DNA from: Apostichopus japonicus
Taxonomy: Eukaryota > Echinodermata > Holothuroidea > Aspidochirotida > Stichopodidae
DNA: 64,000 nucleotides
Direction of reading: 5' to 3'
Assembly: GCF_037975245.1 (NCBI RefSeq)
Contig: NC_092576.1
Coordinates: forward strand, 16,340,111 to 16,404,110
Shown here: one piece after another, positions 34,121 to 46,920 of the stretch
How the letters are laid out: each line of letters begins with the position of its first letter
How positions within the stretch are numbered: the stretch's first letter is position 1
Notes under the pieces: generated by a model
The model's database searches: none
What the model was told of the DNA's origin: nothing
The model's input: the letters and a program-made list of their open reading frames with translations, nothing else
Made by a program: the position numbers and the translations under genes

Positions 34121-36419
34121 GTAAGTGTAAAATAACCGATTCGGGAAGTTAAATGGGCTGGTTCAAACCAAACTGAACGTGTGAAACGATGATCGTAGAG
34201 TTGGTTGTAAATGTGATGACAACGCAACATAATTTATTTATTTTGCGTCTGGCTGATGAGACCCAAATTGGGATCGAAATAGCCATAGAGTATTTAGCAG
34301 GGGGTGGACACGAAATGGACTTTACGAGCCACCGTGATTTTTTTGTTTTCGATCCTCGTAGCAAACATGAACGTACTGTGTATCGATAAAGTCATAAAGG
34401 AGGACAATTGACATAATCGCCCAGGGTCCGAATTGTTTCTATACGGGAGTAACTGGTGTTTTGGAGTCATCGGGAGAGCGAATGGAGCGGAGGATCGAAT
34501 CAATTTCCTTTATTAATCTCCTTGTTGACCTTCACATGATTAACATATTTTAAATGGTATGTCTTCTATAAAATCATAACTAGGGCATTCCAAAGTCCTC
34601 TCCGTATTTACAGCACGCCGCACTGCATTTTATAACCTCAAGAGGGATTTGCTTGCCCTCTTTCTCACCCCACCCTCCCGATCTACCCACACCTCCAACA
34701 CCATTCATTTAACGTCGATTGTCGGCAGAGCAGATAAATTCCCCGCCCCCCCCCCATACACATCACCTATGAGTATGCTGTGTGCGTCCATGCATGGTAG
34801 GTCACTGTGTTTATTTGTATCAGAGATGAAGATTTTGCTTCATTTATCGGTGGAGAGCACACGCCGAGGAAATTACAAAGCAGTGATCAATAGCTTGCAT
34901 GTGTTACCCCGTTAAGAATGATTAACACATCGATCAACCACCAACCCAAATATTCTCAGTAAAGCTTTCACCTCCTCTATACACTGAGCAGCCAGTAATT
35001 AGGAAATCTGGACCACGACATGAAACAGTGCCAGGCGCGCATCACCTTCAAATGTCAGTAGTGAGAAGAATGTCTATATGGAGCTTCTTAATACACATTC
35101 CATACAGTGGGTACTGTGTATAAAGTAATAAATAAAATAACCAATGGGTTATGTGGCTATATAGTCTACGATAGAGTCAGAGAAGCAGGGGTGGATTATA
35201 CAAGTAATTTAATTTCAATCAAGTGTCCAGTAGTCCGGGCACAGGGCAAATCAAAGCGATACAAAATGACTGAGCAATTGGGAATTATGGGTACTTGGTT
35301 TTCGCCCTCGGAAAACTCGGAGTATAAAGCATAATTCATGGCAAACTACAAATGAAAATGACTGTCAAAAATGTGGTGGATGCATGTCGACCCGCTAATG
35401 TATATTAAATAGTTTTACCTACTACCCATACCTAAAATTCATTGATTGTAACAAACGCCAGAATCTATTTGCTTCCGTACTACTCTCAGCGAGGACTGGG
35501 TTAATTACCACTGAAACTTGTTTAAGTCTCATCTATCAAAACGGCTGGACTACTTAGCTCATCAGAAGCAACCCAAACTTCAACGAACAAATTAAGTATG
35601 AGAATAACAAATAACAATTTTTCAAGGGCAAATGGTGTCGGATATCATCCATGGAAGGAATGGGCGGGGGAGGGTGATCCTTATTTTTATGAGAATGTTC
35701 TTTGGTTGAGTAATTAAAATTCCAAAAACAATTATGGACTTACATTAACAGAAGACTGAACTGATGTTGCGAAACCACATAAATTTAACTGCATGATAAT
35801 GGCCTTTTAAAACAGAGATATAGAAACATTGGAAGCATTAACAACCAAACAACAAAGGTGCAACGTACATAATATCGTGACGCACATTAGTTTCTCAAAC
35901 AACAGTGATCGTGAGTACGAAATTGGGGGTCCATGAATGTGTTCGTGAAAATTCATAATTTCATATTACAAAAGTTGCAAAAGTAGTAGGAGGGTGAAGG
36001 GCAGAGAGGAAGTGAATAGCAGTCAGAAGTGTTGAAATATTATCACGATAGCTGTGCTACCATATAGTATTACTCTCCTATTTACATCTTCTGTCTATTT
36101 ACCATTGAAATGTGATACATTCGCAAAGTTGGTTTGGTCTGTATATAAAAATTCATCAAAGTGCAACGTTACTTTTTCCTTTCTTCTTCTAAGCATATGC
36201 AATTCCTCTGTAAATACATGTTTTTAATATGCATAAAGGAGAACAAAGACAACGTTAACACAATTTTCATGATTACATCATTCACACTGCTGTTGCCAGA
36301 TGCATTCAAAAATATTATTCCCAAATTAAAAAATATTCATATCTTTGTGATATCATAATCTTTAAGTATACTTGCCCGTGTTTAGCCAAAAGATGCCTAG
36401 AATAAACGGTGAAGCGATG
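34121..36419. other. Downstream of the signal-peptide exon, nothing firm
   Basis: Contains a C-run (34,741-34,755). A good-looking acceptor near 36,183 (TTTTTCCTTTCTTCTTCTAAG) gives a stop after six codons in the required phase. It is possibly intron, but unproven. Confidence 0.4.
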
Positions 36420-36430
36420 TCATATCGGTA

Positions 36431-36832
36431 TTATCTAGTTCCGCCAATGTGGACGACCTGCAATCTTTGAAATATTTGAGAATGTCTATGGGGAATTTCT
36501 AACACTCCTGGGCAAAGTACCAGTGCATTCCCTTTTTCACATATAGTGGGACATATTCGAACTAACAAGTGGTTTTTTAACCACTCATGTAACGAGCACA
36601 GTTTACCTAACAAAATGTTGCCCATCGTTTGTTTGACAACTTTTATACTTGCACGTCTAGTAATCAAACAATCAGAAGGCTTCTTTGAGATAAATTTAAT
36701 CACGTCTGCTGAACCAAATTTGAGCCGCTTTAAAATTGTATCCAATCTCCGAAATGAAATATATACTGGACGTACAACTGGGATTTTTCTCGTAATTAAT
36801 TGGAGAATAGATCTCTTTAAATATATTTTCAC
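36431..36832 (-). CDS. Unrecognised 133-codon open frame
   Basis: The minus-strand frame is basic and cysteine-containing (RRLDTILKRLKFGSADVIKF, then KPSDCLITRRASIKVVKQT). A 99-codon plus-strand frame overlaps it at 36,546-36,845. It is one of the longer non-repeat frames in the window. It has no recognisable domain and no clear splice sites. It could be a retroelement remnant or chance. Confidence 0.2.
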   Translation of the reverse strand: MKIYLKRSILQLITRKIPVVRPVYISFRRLDTILKRLKFGSADVIKFISKKPSDCLITRRASIKVVKQTMGNILLGKLCSLHEWLKNHLLVRICPTICEKGNALVLCPGVLEIPHRHSQIFQRLQVVHIGGTR

Positions 36833-36845
36833 AACCAGTTCATAG

Positions 36846-38735
36846 ATTGAGAACGTTAGAACTTAAAATAAAAAAAGATCGATTTGCGCATTAGGAACAA
36901 GAGCCGTATCTACGGCTCTGTTTGGACCCAGAACCTAGACACACCCTATTAGGAACGGTATGACAGCGCCCTCTGACAAAACGGTGAAGATCCATGTTTG
37001 CAGTAATTAATGCGTTAAAACAATCAACTTCTGCTAATGAGTTAGCATAGCTACATCCAAATATGCATGAATATGCATGCATTACCTCCTTTTTTCTCCC
37101 TCTTTTCTACTACCTTGCGGGTTTTTAACGAAGGTTTGATTTAGTTTGCCCTTTTAAACCTTTTGAAATAATTTTAATTCTATCACTTAACTTTCAATGT
37201 GATAGGTTGTAAAGTTGATGTGCTGTCCACTCGGTGAGTATAAATATATAAACTGAACCCTCGTCCAATTCAACAGTGTCAACAAGGGTAGTGTAATTTT
37301 GTTTAAAGCTTAACCAAGGATAACTCAATTACAATCTTAAGTAAGTAAATAGCTTGGAAAAAGACATCACAAGTATCGACGTCACTGGACTATACAGTAC
37401 CAATTAGTGACAAATATCACGTTTTATCCAAATATCACGAGCTAACATTGAATATATAAAAAAAAATGGAATGCAGAATAACAAAATAAACCCTAATATC
37501 AGAAATTATCAATGAGGTGGAAAACACAGGATACAATCATAATCAACGGGTATAGATGGAACATGCAATATTTCTTCGGAAATGAATGCCATGTTATGAA
37601 TTAATTACCGTACTTGTTGTTATTTGTGTTGTCTATGGCATTTTTTATCTTCCGCTTCGACGGTTGGGTGTAGGACTTCCTGATTAAAGGTTAAAGTCAA
37701 TTTTGATATGCCGAAAAAACGTTAAACATGTCCCTGCCCCCATTTTGCGTATGAGTGAGAGGATATAATTATGTCTACAAGATCGATGAGTGGCTATATG
37801 CGAAATATTGTAAAGTCCAGTCAATTGTTTTCATGTTATTTACCATTGATTCAAATTTACTTTCTGTTATGTTTGTTCCCATTTATTTATGTTTTGTATA
37901 TTCTCTTGTAGTGGAATGTAGCAAATCAGTAGCCTGTCAGCGGACACAACTGAATTAAATAATGAGAACTGTAAGATATATGCTATAAGTATAGTGCCCA
38001 TATTGAGGGGAAAAACAAAGATGTTGTGTCATTGAAATAGGCGTGACATGACAAAAATCAGGTACAAGCATGAAAGTTATCGATCTAATGTCGTTAGTTT
38101 TAAATCCATAGAAAGGACCAAGCAGCATATTGCTCTGTTATGATTGTATAAAGTGTAGTTTCTGAGGGATTTGTTTTATAAGAATGCATTCCCTTTTAGC
38201 TTTCCTTCCCTTTCATGGCGGTTAGTTCTTGGCTTCAACGTAATCTTTAATCCTCCATGACTTGAAACGGAATAACAAAGAAAGTTTCTATAGTTCACTT
38301 GTTCTCATTGCTTTTCATACCTTTTGACACTTGCAACACTTACAATAATTTGTAAAATGATGTCCTTTTTTATCAAGATTAAATTTGTTGCATGAATAAA
38401 TTTGGGTCAGGTGATAAAGTTAAAGATAGCTGGGGGGAGGGGGATCTCTGTTGACCCTTAGTCTAATTACATATACAACATTTTTGTTAAAAATTAGTAA
38501 AACAGAGTTCTGGATGAGAGACAAATGATAAATTAAAGCAGAGTTCAGGATGAATTATGTCAATTAATTCAAACCCACACTCTATGAGAGGTGACGCTAA
38601 TACCTCTTTTCAAATCAATAGGAGGAGGAAACTTAATTTTAATAACTTATACTTTATAGAGATTTTAGCTGCTGATAGAGTCGACCATGTCACTGCTGTA
38701 TGTGTGTAGAACACAGTCATTGAAGGGGGCATATA
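36846..38735. other. No recognisable gene
   Basis: Unique AT-rich sequence up to the left end of the CACTG element. Confidence 0.5.
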
Positions 38736-38755
38736 CACTGAAAACTTAAATTGGT

Positions 38756-39125
38756 TCACCGACTAACAAAACGTTAGTCCATCTGGTGCCTCTCCCGACT
38801 AACATAGCCTTAGTCAGTTGCTATACCGACTAATTTATTCCTTAGTCAGTTGGATTTCTTAGTCGGTCATCTTAGTCCGTCAGCTTAGTCGATCAACAAT
38901 TTTTTAGTCGGTAAATGTTTATTAGTCAGTTACATTAGTTGGTTACATTAGTCGGTCTTTACCGACTAATTTATATGAGCCACCGACTAGTTTATAGCAG
39001 GTTTTACATTAGTCAGGATGGTGCCTCTCCTGACTAACCTTTCTTAGTCGGTATCGACTGACTAGTTGCACTGACTAGATTCACTGAAAGAATTAAACCC
39101 GACTAGTTTCACTGACTAGTATCAC
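38756..39125. repeat. Left subterminal TTAGTCGG/CCGACTAA cluster
   Basis: More than twenty copies of the 6-9 base word TTAGTC(GG) or its complement in about 370 bases, many as small inverted pairs around 10-40 base loops. The same word fills 43,262-43,500. Confidence 0.9.
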
Positions 39126-39738
39126 TGAAAGAAAAGAGAGCAGAAGAAACACAAATAATGTGTACGTTGGCAGTATTTATTTCTGATAAAACTTCTGTCT
39201 ACAAAAGGCTGACTTTCGACAGACAGAGAAGAAATCACTGTAAATAAAATCTGAAAATCTGATTTTTTTTCCAACAAAGTTAAGACAAGTTAATGGATCA
39301 AACATGAATCGCAAAAGTATAGCACTGCACAATAATGCAAAGTTGAGTCTTGGGCAAGGGTTCCTCATGACTTTCGTTTTAAAGTGGTACCCCAAATCGA
39401 CACCAGTTAAGTCTTCACGAGCAAAGAGTGTTTCTCTTAACTACAAATGGCCTCCCTATTGTCTTCAGGAAGCCAAAATCTGCACCATTATTGACCTGTG
39501 AACAGAAAGTATGATATACGTGTAAGCACAGATATAGATATAGCACATGATAACTCACATTATCATAAACATACATTTACATTAAAATTTTATGACATAT
39601 TGGGAGGTATACATTTAAATCTAGGTCCCTCAAATTATAAGCCAGGAATAGCAGCTTTACCAAATTATTATTAGCTTTGCACAGCATAACACCAAGTTAT
39701 TTCTCAAAGCTTAATAATTATGTTAATCATGTTAATAA

Positions 39739-41286
39739 TGATCCCAATAGACCGGGATCCCAGAGGGTTTGGTTAGCTGGGAAGGTAACCAATTGCCTTG
39801 TGCATCACAATGTTCACAGTGCATTCCTGTATATGAAACCAGACGACTGGCAAACCGACTGTGGTGGGTGTGGCTGGGAGAGCAATTTTAAAGTCACCTG
39901 ATAGCTAACCTAGATCAGTTTTCATGGTAACACATCAAAGTAAGTACAATGTGTCAGGTATGGCCCCAAGAGCAACAAATGGCCATTGCCAGTAATTATT
40001 GGTGGTGGGGTACCCCTGCCAGTGATCTATAATTGACCCCTCAAGGCTGACCTAGGTCAGCTCATGCGGTAACCACTTGAAACCTACTGGAAAATGTTGG
40101 TTAGGGCTTCAGATACAACTGATGGGCATTGCCAGTAATTTTTATTGGTGGGGTACCCCTGCCAGTAGACCCCCAAAATGCCCATCCCCCATTGACCTAG
40201 ATGAGCTCATGATGTAACCAGTTGAAAACTACTGGATAATGGTATCACTTCATATGTAAGGGATGGGAATTTCCAGTAATTTATATTGGGGGGGGTACCC
40301 CTGCCAGTAGACCCCCAAAATGCCCATTCCCTCATTGACTTAGGTCAGCTCATGAGATAACCAGTTGAAAAATTACTGGAAAATGATAGGTATCACTTCA
40401 TATGTAAGGGATGGGCATTTCCAGTCATTTACATTGGTGGGGTAACCCTGTCAGTAGACCCCCAAAATGCCCATCCCCCATTGACCTAGATTAGCTCATG
40501 AGGAAACCAGTTGAAAACTACTGTAAAATGATTGGCAGGACTTTATATATATGTAAGGGATGGGCATTTTCAGTAATTTATATTAGTGGGGTACCCCTGC
40601 CAGTAGGCCCCCAAAAAGGCCCCCCCCCCTCATTGATCTAGGTCAGCTCATGATTTAACCAGTTGAAAACTACTGGAAAATTATTGACAGGATTCATGTA
40701 AGGGATGGGCGGACTCTGGCAGTGGTGGCCCACCAATATAAAATACTGGAAATGCCCATCCTTACATATGAAGTGATACCTATCATTTTCCTGTAGGTTT
40801 CAACTGGTCAAATCATGAGCTCACCTAGGTCAATGAGGGGATGGGCATATTGGGGGTCTACTAGCAGGGGTACCCCACCAATAAAAATCACTGGCAATGC
40901 CCATCCCTTGTATCTGAAGTCCTAACCAACATTTTCCAGTAGGTTTCAAGTGGTTACCTCATGAGCTGACCTAGGTCAGCCGTGAGGGGTCAATTATAGA
41001 TCACTGGCAGGGGTACCCCACAACCAATAATTACCGGCAATGGCCATTTGTTGCTCTTGGGGCCATACCTGACACATTGTTCTTACTTTGATGTGGTTAC
41101 CATGAAAGCTGCTCTAGGTTAGCTATTAGGTGACTTTAAAATTGCTCTCCCAGCCACATCCACCACAGTCGGTTTGCCAGTCGTCAGGTTTCATATACAG
41201 GAATGCATTGTGAACATTGTGATGTACCAGGCAATTGGTTACCTTCCCAGCTAACCAAACCCTCTGGACTCCCGCTCTACAGATCA
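39739..41286. mobile_element. 1.5-kb palindromic fold-back with internal 144-bp tandem units
   Basis: The left end TGATCCCAATAGACCGGGAT and the right end (reverse complement TGATCTGTAGAGCGGGAG) begin two long inverted arms. Both arms contain CCAGAGGGTTTGGTTAGCTG. The left arm carries about five units marked by GGGGTACCCCTGCCAGT at spacing 143-148. The right arm carries two to three inverted units. The symmetry centre is near 40,735. No protein frame is present. Confidence 0.9.
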
Positions 41287-43261
41287 GTGAAAATTTGACC
41301 AAACTTATGAAGCTTGCACGTAAATGATATACTAGACTGGTTTTTTTTTAAAACAGGTTATGAAAAGTATCTTAAATATCATTAAACAGTTGGGTACAAT
41401 AGTTAAACTCACTCTTCCATCTTTTTTCTCTATGGTACTTGTTCCTTTGCTTTTTGGACTCTTGGATAAACTCTTTTGTTCTGCGAAGGGTACCAATATA
41501 TCATCTTAAAACATGTCTTTAAGCCATATATAACACAGTTCTCCTCTTCTGTTGTTGCCTCCACACTGGTGTCGTACATCACAGGAAAGCTCACCCTTGA
41601 CTTAGATATTTGGCTTTTCAATTCCTGCTGGAAGAAAGAAATAGCAAAGTATTCATCATTTGAAAAAAAAAATAATAAAGTTGTCACCACAAAGTTATGT
41701 GAGATTTGCTTCCACTATAGTCTCAAAAAACAATCCCAAAGTTTGAAGCAGACTGTATAAAGCTGAAAATTTGAACGAGAGTGTCATCACCATTGCAACC
41801 AGAATCAAATGCCAAGAATACAGAGATAATAAAACATGGGCTAAATCTTTGTTTGTTTTTATGATCTTTAAAAATATAAAATTTTAGAAACAGAAATGCA
41901 CTGAGCCAACTTATTTATAGGCCTAATCGTTTTTAGTTGTTATTTTGCTTGCTCATATAACAAGCCTGTTTAGACCTAGGCTAGAGGAGAATCAGTACTT
42001 TGTTACACTAAGTTTGTCTTCGGTCGTTTTGATATAGTCTTACTAGTAGTACTAAAGTATATAATGGACCGGCAAAGACTAGAGAATACCCAGAGTTTTA
42101 GCAACTGCGTTAAACTGTATCATCTGATCTATTATTTACGCCAATGTGTTTCATTCAATCTAGGATCAAAAAGAGAAAACTAATTAATCTTAACCTTTAA
42201 ACTTTGCTACTAAACAGATATGCTTGAATTACAAATAAATGTCAAAAAAACATCATAATCTAAGAATCGATGCATATACATATACATAAACAGAATAATT
42301 TCAATTCGCGCAAGTGAACCCTGCACTACATTGGACAGAAGAAAAACGTGCAATTAGACCAAACTAAACATACTCAATTTTCCGTTACTTCTACATAAAA
42401 TATCAATGCAAATACAACAACTTACTCTTTTGGCAGTATACTAAAAGCACATGTTATAATAACTTCAGACTATCAAGCTTTCCTGAGAAAAAACGGTTAA
42501 TACTTCTTACAGTAAGCAAGTCGACCGTGAAGGAATGTCGCAATTGTTTCCTGGGCGCGACCGGAAATTAAATACTAAAAAATGATAAATGAAAAGGTTA
42601 AATAGAACTGAAGCGTGCATCCTGACTGCTCGCAACATATAATACCGTTGACTAGCCAACATAGTTTGTTCAGCCTACTGTGACTGTACGTTTGAAGGTC
42701 TAGCCTTGCTTATTCAATATCACAAAGCCTACCCATTTAGATTCACATGGGAAATTACAGGAAATCTTTACCAAATGAGTGTAGACTTCAAATAAACTAT
42801 TGAGCCTTATAGTTCCAGCATTTGTTTGGGAATAAATAAGAAGATTATGTGCCACTGTTCAATCTAGCCCAATACACACATAACACATTGTTAATTGGTG
42901 TTTAGGATGCACACTTTAGTGTTGAGAATGCACTGCAGTACCCAGTAGAAGCCTATAGGCTACTCACTGTCATTGCACTTGTGTATTGCGAAACGCCAAC
43001 GTGACAACGGTAGCGTTACACTAACCATAATACAGTACTAGTGCCAGTGGCCTAACAATTAACTTTAATTTTACCTTCAAATTAAAGGAATAACAGGTAG
43101 GCCGATGATGCAGTTAATACCTCCATTCTTCTAAAGACCTTCTTGGGTGATTTACGGTTGAAAGTTGCTTAGAGTGATCATATGAAACTATGCCAAGCCC
43201 AGCAAGCTGCCGTTGCCTCTCGGTTTCCAAATTGAAGTGAATCGAATTGGGTTAAAATACA
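41287..43261. other. Interior of the CACTG element, right part
   Basis: The minus frame 41,690-41,430 (86 codons, ending QKAKEQVP) may be an exon remnant but matches nothing I recognise. The rest is AT-rich and non-coding. Confidence 0.35.
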
Positions 43262-43500
43262 TTAGTCTGTCGACACCGACTAAGCAACTATTATGGCGTA
43301 AATCGGGTGTCCGTATCGTTCTTAGTCCATGGGTTAAAATACCTTAGTCCGTCGCCACCGACTAAGCTGCGATTATATTTTCCTTAGTCATTGTAAACTA
43401 ACTAAGAAGCAGCGATGAAACGAAGATTTTTGCTAGTCCGTGTGCATTGACTAACGTTACAGACTAATTTAACGTTAGTCCGTGGCAATATTGACTAGTT
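43262..43500. repeat. Right subterminal TTAGTC cluster
   Basis: Roughly a dozen TTAGTC/GACTAA words in both orientations up to the CAGTG terminus. They mirror the left subterminal cluster. Confidence 0.85.
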
Positions 43501-43515
43501 TATTTTTTCAGTGTA

Positions 43516-44126
43516 CACGCAAATGCCGCAGTTTCAGAGGACCGATAAACACATCAAGTCACTGCAGACTAAACAAAGTCTTGTAGTTGACGAATTCCCC
43601 ATCCCCGTGTTTCCCAAATCTACTTGCATAAACTCAAAGGCCTATGAATCCTGTTTCGGGTTTCGAATTACTGTGTTATTTCCAGCCCATCATATCCTTA
43701 AATAAGATTAGTCACATGAAGTTAACGTGTTTGACTTAATAAGAATTGTCCCTTCCTCATTCATAAAGGTCTTGAAATGTGAATAGGTATTGTTTGTTGA
43801 AATTTTAGGCTTAATCCCAGTTCATGATGGCCTGCATTGAATATAGTTGTAAAGGGAAACAACTTACAGCAAGAAATCTCTTGTGAGCATAATCTTAAGC
43901 AACCTTTTGTGAATAAGAAGATTTCACGAAATCCGTTTTTCTTTTCTTTACTGCCTGCTTCGAAGTCATCGATAGTATCGGGGCATAAGCCTATTTTATA
44001 TTTACGTCTTGAGAGGAAACGACATTCTTACTACTTGCTGCAATGTAAACAAAGACATTGAAGCGTGAGCTTCTTGTTAATAAAGATATGCAGATCCGTT
44101 GTTCTAATGAGAGTAAAACGGGATGA
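43516..44126. other. Spacer between two transposons
   Basis: No recognisable feature. Two short plus-strand frames lack motifs. Confidence 0.5.
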
Positions 44127-44560
44127 ATAGACAGGGGCGGATCCAGGGGGGGGCCGACCCGGCCCCGGCCCCCCCTTTTTGGAAATCAGTTGCGTTTTTT
44201 TATGTGGGAGTACTTCAAATTCCTAATAGGCATAACTTGGTGAAAGAAAAGCCTAATATATATCCAGCTGCTCTTCCCTGAAACGCGATCGTTTTTATTC
44301 CAAATTTGAAACTAAGGCAATTACCAGGCCTACGCGACATCACATATTAATTAGATACGGCTCAGTACTATAGTGCTGAATATTACTGTTAGGGAAAATC
44401 AATGCACAGTTAGCAAGTATATCATAATTATCTGAATGAAACGGGGTGTAGGCGGTTTTACACTATCTAACGCAACGTAGTCGCAAAGAACCTGAAGTAT
44501 TTTTAAGGGAGGGCCCAAGGAACATGAACTTATAGCATGCTCCTCGTGGTGAAACATAAC

Positions 44561-46547
44561 CAGGTGCGTATCCAGGGGGGGCGTTGGGGGCGCGCGCCCC
44601 CCGGGTAAGGAAAGGAGGAGAGAAAAAAAGAGAAGAAAAAAGGGAAAAGGAGGGGGGAAAAAAGAAAAGGAGGAGAGGAAGGAAGGGAAAAGAAAAAGAA
44701 AAAAGAGAGAAAAAGGAAAAAAGGAGGGAGTAGAAGATAGCCAAGACCTCGGGAAGAGAAAGAGGAACAGTCATAGTTAAAGCGCTGATCCCTATAATAT
44801 ACACAGGGTAGCCAGTGACAAATCAAGGATTACGGAGGGGGTGTGCGCCTCACCCTACCCCTTACACCGACAACTCCATTTTTGACGTTTCCATTTTTCC
44901 TCTGTCACTAATGTATCTATATAAATACTATATATGGTCTATCATAACGTGTGTGTGTGTATGGACGCCTTAAACAATTGTACAATTGTGCTATATGGAA
45001 CCAACTGTGGCTGGTCTTGAACTCGACCGAGTCGTCGGGGTACATGACGCATTTCGGGAAGGGGCGACCGCCCCCCCCCCCCCCGAGCAAATTTTCTTTA
45101 TGACATCGCTAGTAATTTCAAAATAGACAATGCTTAGATGCAACTTACAAGGCCTGGGAAGTGCCATTTCCAGCGATCTGGGAGGCATTTTCGGCCAAAA
45201 TTTTTCTTGTACGCTTCGCGCCAACTCATGGTGGCGCTTCGCTTAGATAGTTTGCCTACAGGCTTCGCCCCTCCCTTGGCAATTACTCGCTACACGCCTG
45301 TTCGAATTTGTAAAGCAAAGAGCAGATATAACATCATATCAGTGAGCATTGAAATGCATGTTCCACGATGAACAGCCTCAAAAACTGTCTATGTGTGAAG
45401 TTAAAGGCGTAGGAGCCCAATTGGATTTGGGGGGCTGTAATGACTTGCCCGAAAAAAAAACCAAAATTTTTCGCGCGCTCTGCGCGCGTTCAACATATTA
45501 ATGCCAATATCATATCATATCATATATATATGTTATAAGCAAGCATCGGTCATTACAGTGCATGGCATCGTGTACCGCACGGTCCGTGAAAGTTGCACAG
45601 TATACCGCTGGATGCTATGTAAACAACCAAATGTCTTATGTAGATGGAGAAAAACCATACAGATCCATTTATGTCAAAACTCTCTTTTACAGTAGTCATG
45701 TCGGCCAAGCTTAAAACTTTATTTTAATTACCAAGGAGATCATTTTTAAGCTATTCATTGCTATTTATTTTTCTTTCAGTAGGTGCCCGAAAAAGATGGG
45801 GAAAAATTTGGTTGCGGGGGGGGGGGGGGAGGGGGGCTGCAGCCACCGCCTCCTACGGGACCTACGCCTATGTGTGTAGTGTTCGGTTTCGATATACCTC
45901 ATATCGGAAATATCTGCTATTTTGCATTTCCTTCAACCAAGTTTTATAATAGCCATTATAAGAGGTTGCAATATTTCTACACCAATAAATTAACTGTGTC
46001 GGAATTTTCCAAAATTTCCTCACCAACATTCTTCATCATACTTTCCTCTACTCGTGCAACTTTGACCTGTCTGTTAGGGGTTCAAGGAGGTTTTTCTATA
46101 TTGCTTGTCCATAGATTGAATTTTCTGCAACATTATGGGTATGTTTTCAAGTGATTTTATTCACGAGAAATGTGAATTTTCAAATTCTCAACAAATAATG
46201 GGCTTAAAACCTTCAAAAGTGGGGCTTTCGGATATTGTGGGCCGTGACGTACAATCACCTACAAAAGCAATGATCCATAGGACATGCAATCAGGTCGAAC
46301 ATGATGTGTGACTGGTGACAATCTTCAAAAAGGTTATGGATGGAAAAAACTTTTGGGAAATACTTGGTTCTCAGGCAAAAGTGTATATCTGGTTGGTCAT
46401 TTTCAAGCCCGAGAAGTGCTATTTCCGGTGATCTGGGGGGTATCAAAACCAGAAATTTTCTTGTACGCTGCGCGCCAACCGATGGTGGCGCTCCGCTTAG
46501 ATAGTAATTCGCGCCCCCCGGGTTAGAAAATCCTGGATACGCGCCTG
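44561..46547. mobile_element. Inner TIR element nested in the outer one, 5-bp target duplication ATAAC
   Basis: Starts CAGGTGCGTATCCAGG and ends CCTGGATACGCGCCTG, flanked by ATAAC at 44,556-44,560 and 46,548-46,552. The interior has a 130-base polypurine stretch (about 44,608-44,740) and a C14 run near 45,070. An internal partial duplicate (about 45,150-45,290 against 46,395-46,500) shares GCGCCAAC..ATGGTGGCGCT. That duplicate ends CTACACGCCTG, so this may itself be a composite. Part of it is repeated at 29,888-30,500. Confidence 0.7.
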
Positions 46548-46920
46548 ATAACTGCACCTATTAGGTGAATTGAGTGTACTGTTAATAGTAGGAGAGACTA
46601 GTGTAGGTTCTTATGACCAACTAGACCGGTTTCTGCTCTCAAACTTTATAGGAGGAGCTTCATCAGTAGTAGCCTTTGAATATTTTATATTCGGCCTGGG
46701 CGTCTCGTTCTCAAAATGCATCTATTTTCTGTGCACGATTTTTTATGGACTCATAGTGCAGCTATAAGAGCATCTAAAAGAGCTTCGTGTGAACCTTGAG
46801 AGTCAGCTGATTCTTCGTTAGTATGAAACCTTGAGTTAACAAGTAAACCTTTGAGATTTTGGGCCCTTTTGTATAGGCTAGAATCGGTTCTTTTGGAAAC
46901 AGTTTGGATAATTCCGTGTG

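Larger units (their letters stand above)
38736..43513. mobile_element. CACTG...CAGTG element with subterminal TTAGTCGG repeats, probably CACTA/EnSpm-like
   Basis: The left end reads CACTGAAAACTTAAATTGG. The right end, reverse-complemented, reads CACTGAAAAAATAAACTAG. Both ends are flanked by TA (38,734-38,735 and 43,514-43,515). The terminal 380 bases on the left and 260 on the right are packed with TTAGTC(G/C)G and its complement in both orientations. Short subterminal motifs in both directions are characteristic of CACTA-type transposons. The interior holds a 1.5-kb palindrome and two short frames (39,395-39,177 and 41,690-41,430, minus) without an identifiable transposase. It is probably non-autonomous. 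The superfamily is inferred from ends only. Confidence 0.7.

Noticed and set aside
36183-36220. Second exon for the signal-peptide gene after TTTTTCCTTTCTTCTTCTAAG
   Set aside because: In the phase required by the 34,120 donor the frame stops after six codons.
38756-39125. Repeat-spacer array like CRISPR
   Set aside because: The word is only 6-9 bases, occurs in both orientations at irregular spacing, and belongs to transposon subterminal regions in a eukaryotic genome.
39739-41286. Array of 144-bp units as a CRISPR or satellite-only locus
   Set aside because: The units are arranged as inverted arms with defined ends, which fits a fold-back element better.
44463-44826. Phe/Ser/Pro-rich minus-strand frames, membrane-protein-like
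   Set aside because: Generated by a 130-base polypurine stretch within a transposon.
46255-46557. Conserved protein shared by 29,883-30,155 and 46,557-46,255
   Set aside because: The match is at DNA level between copies of a non-autonomous element, with frameshifts between them; there is no sign of protein-level constraint.
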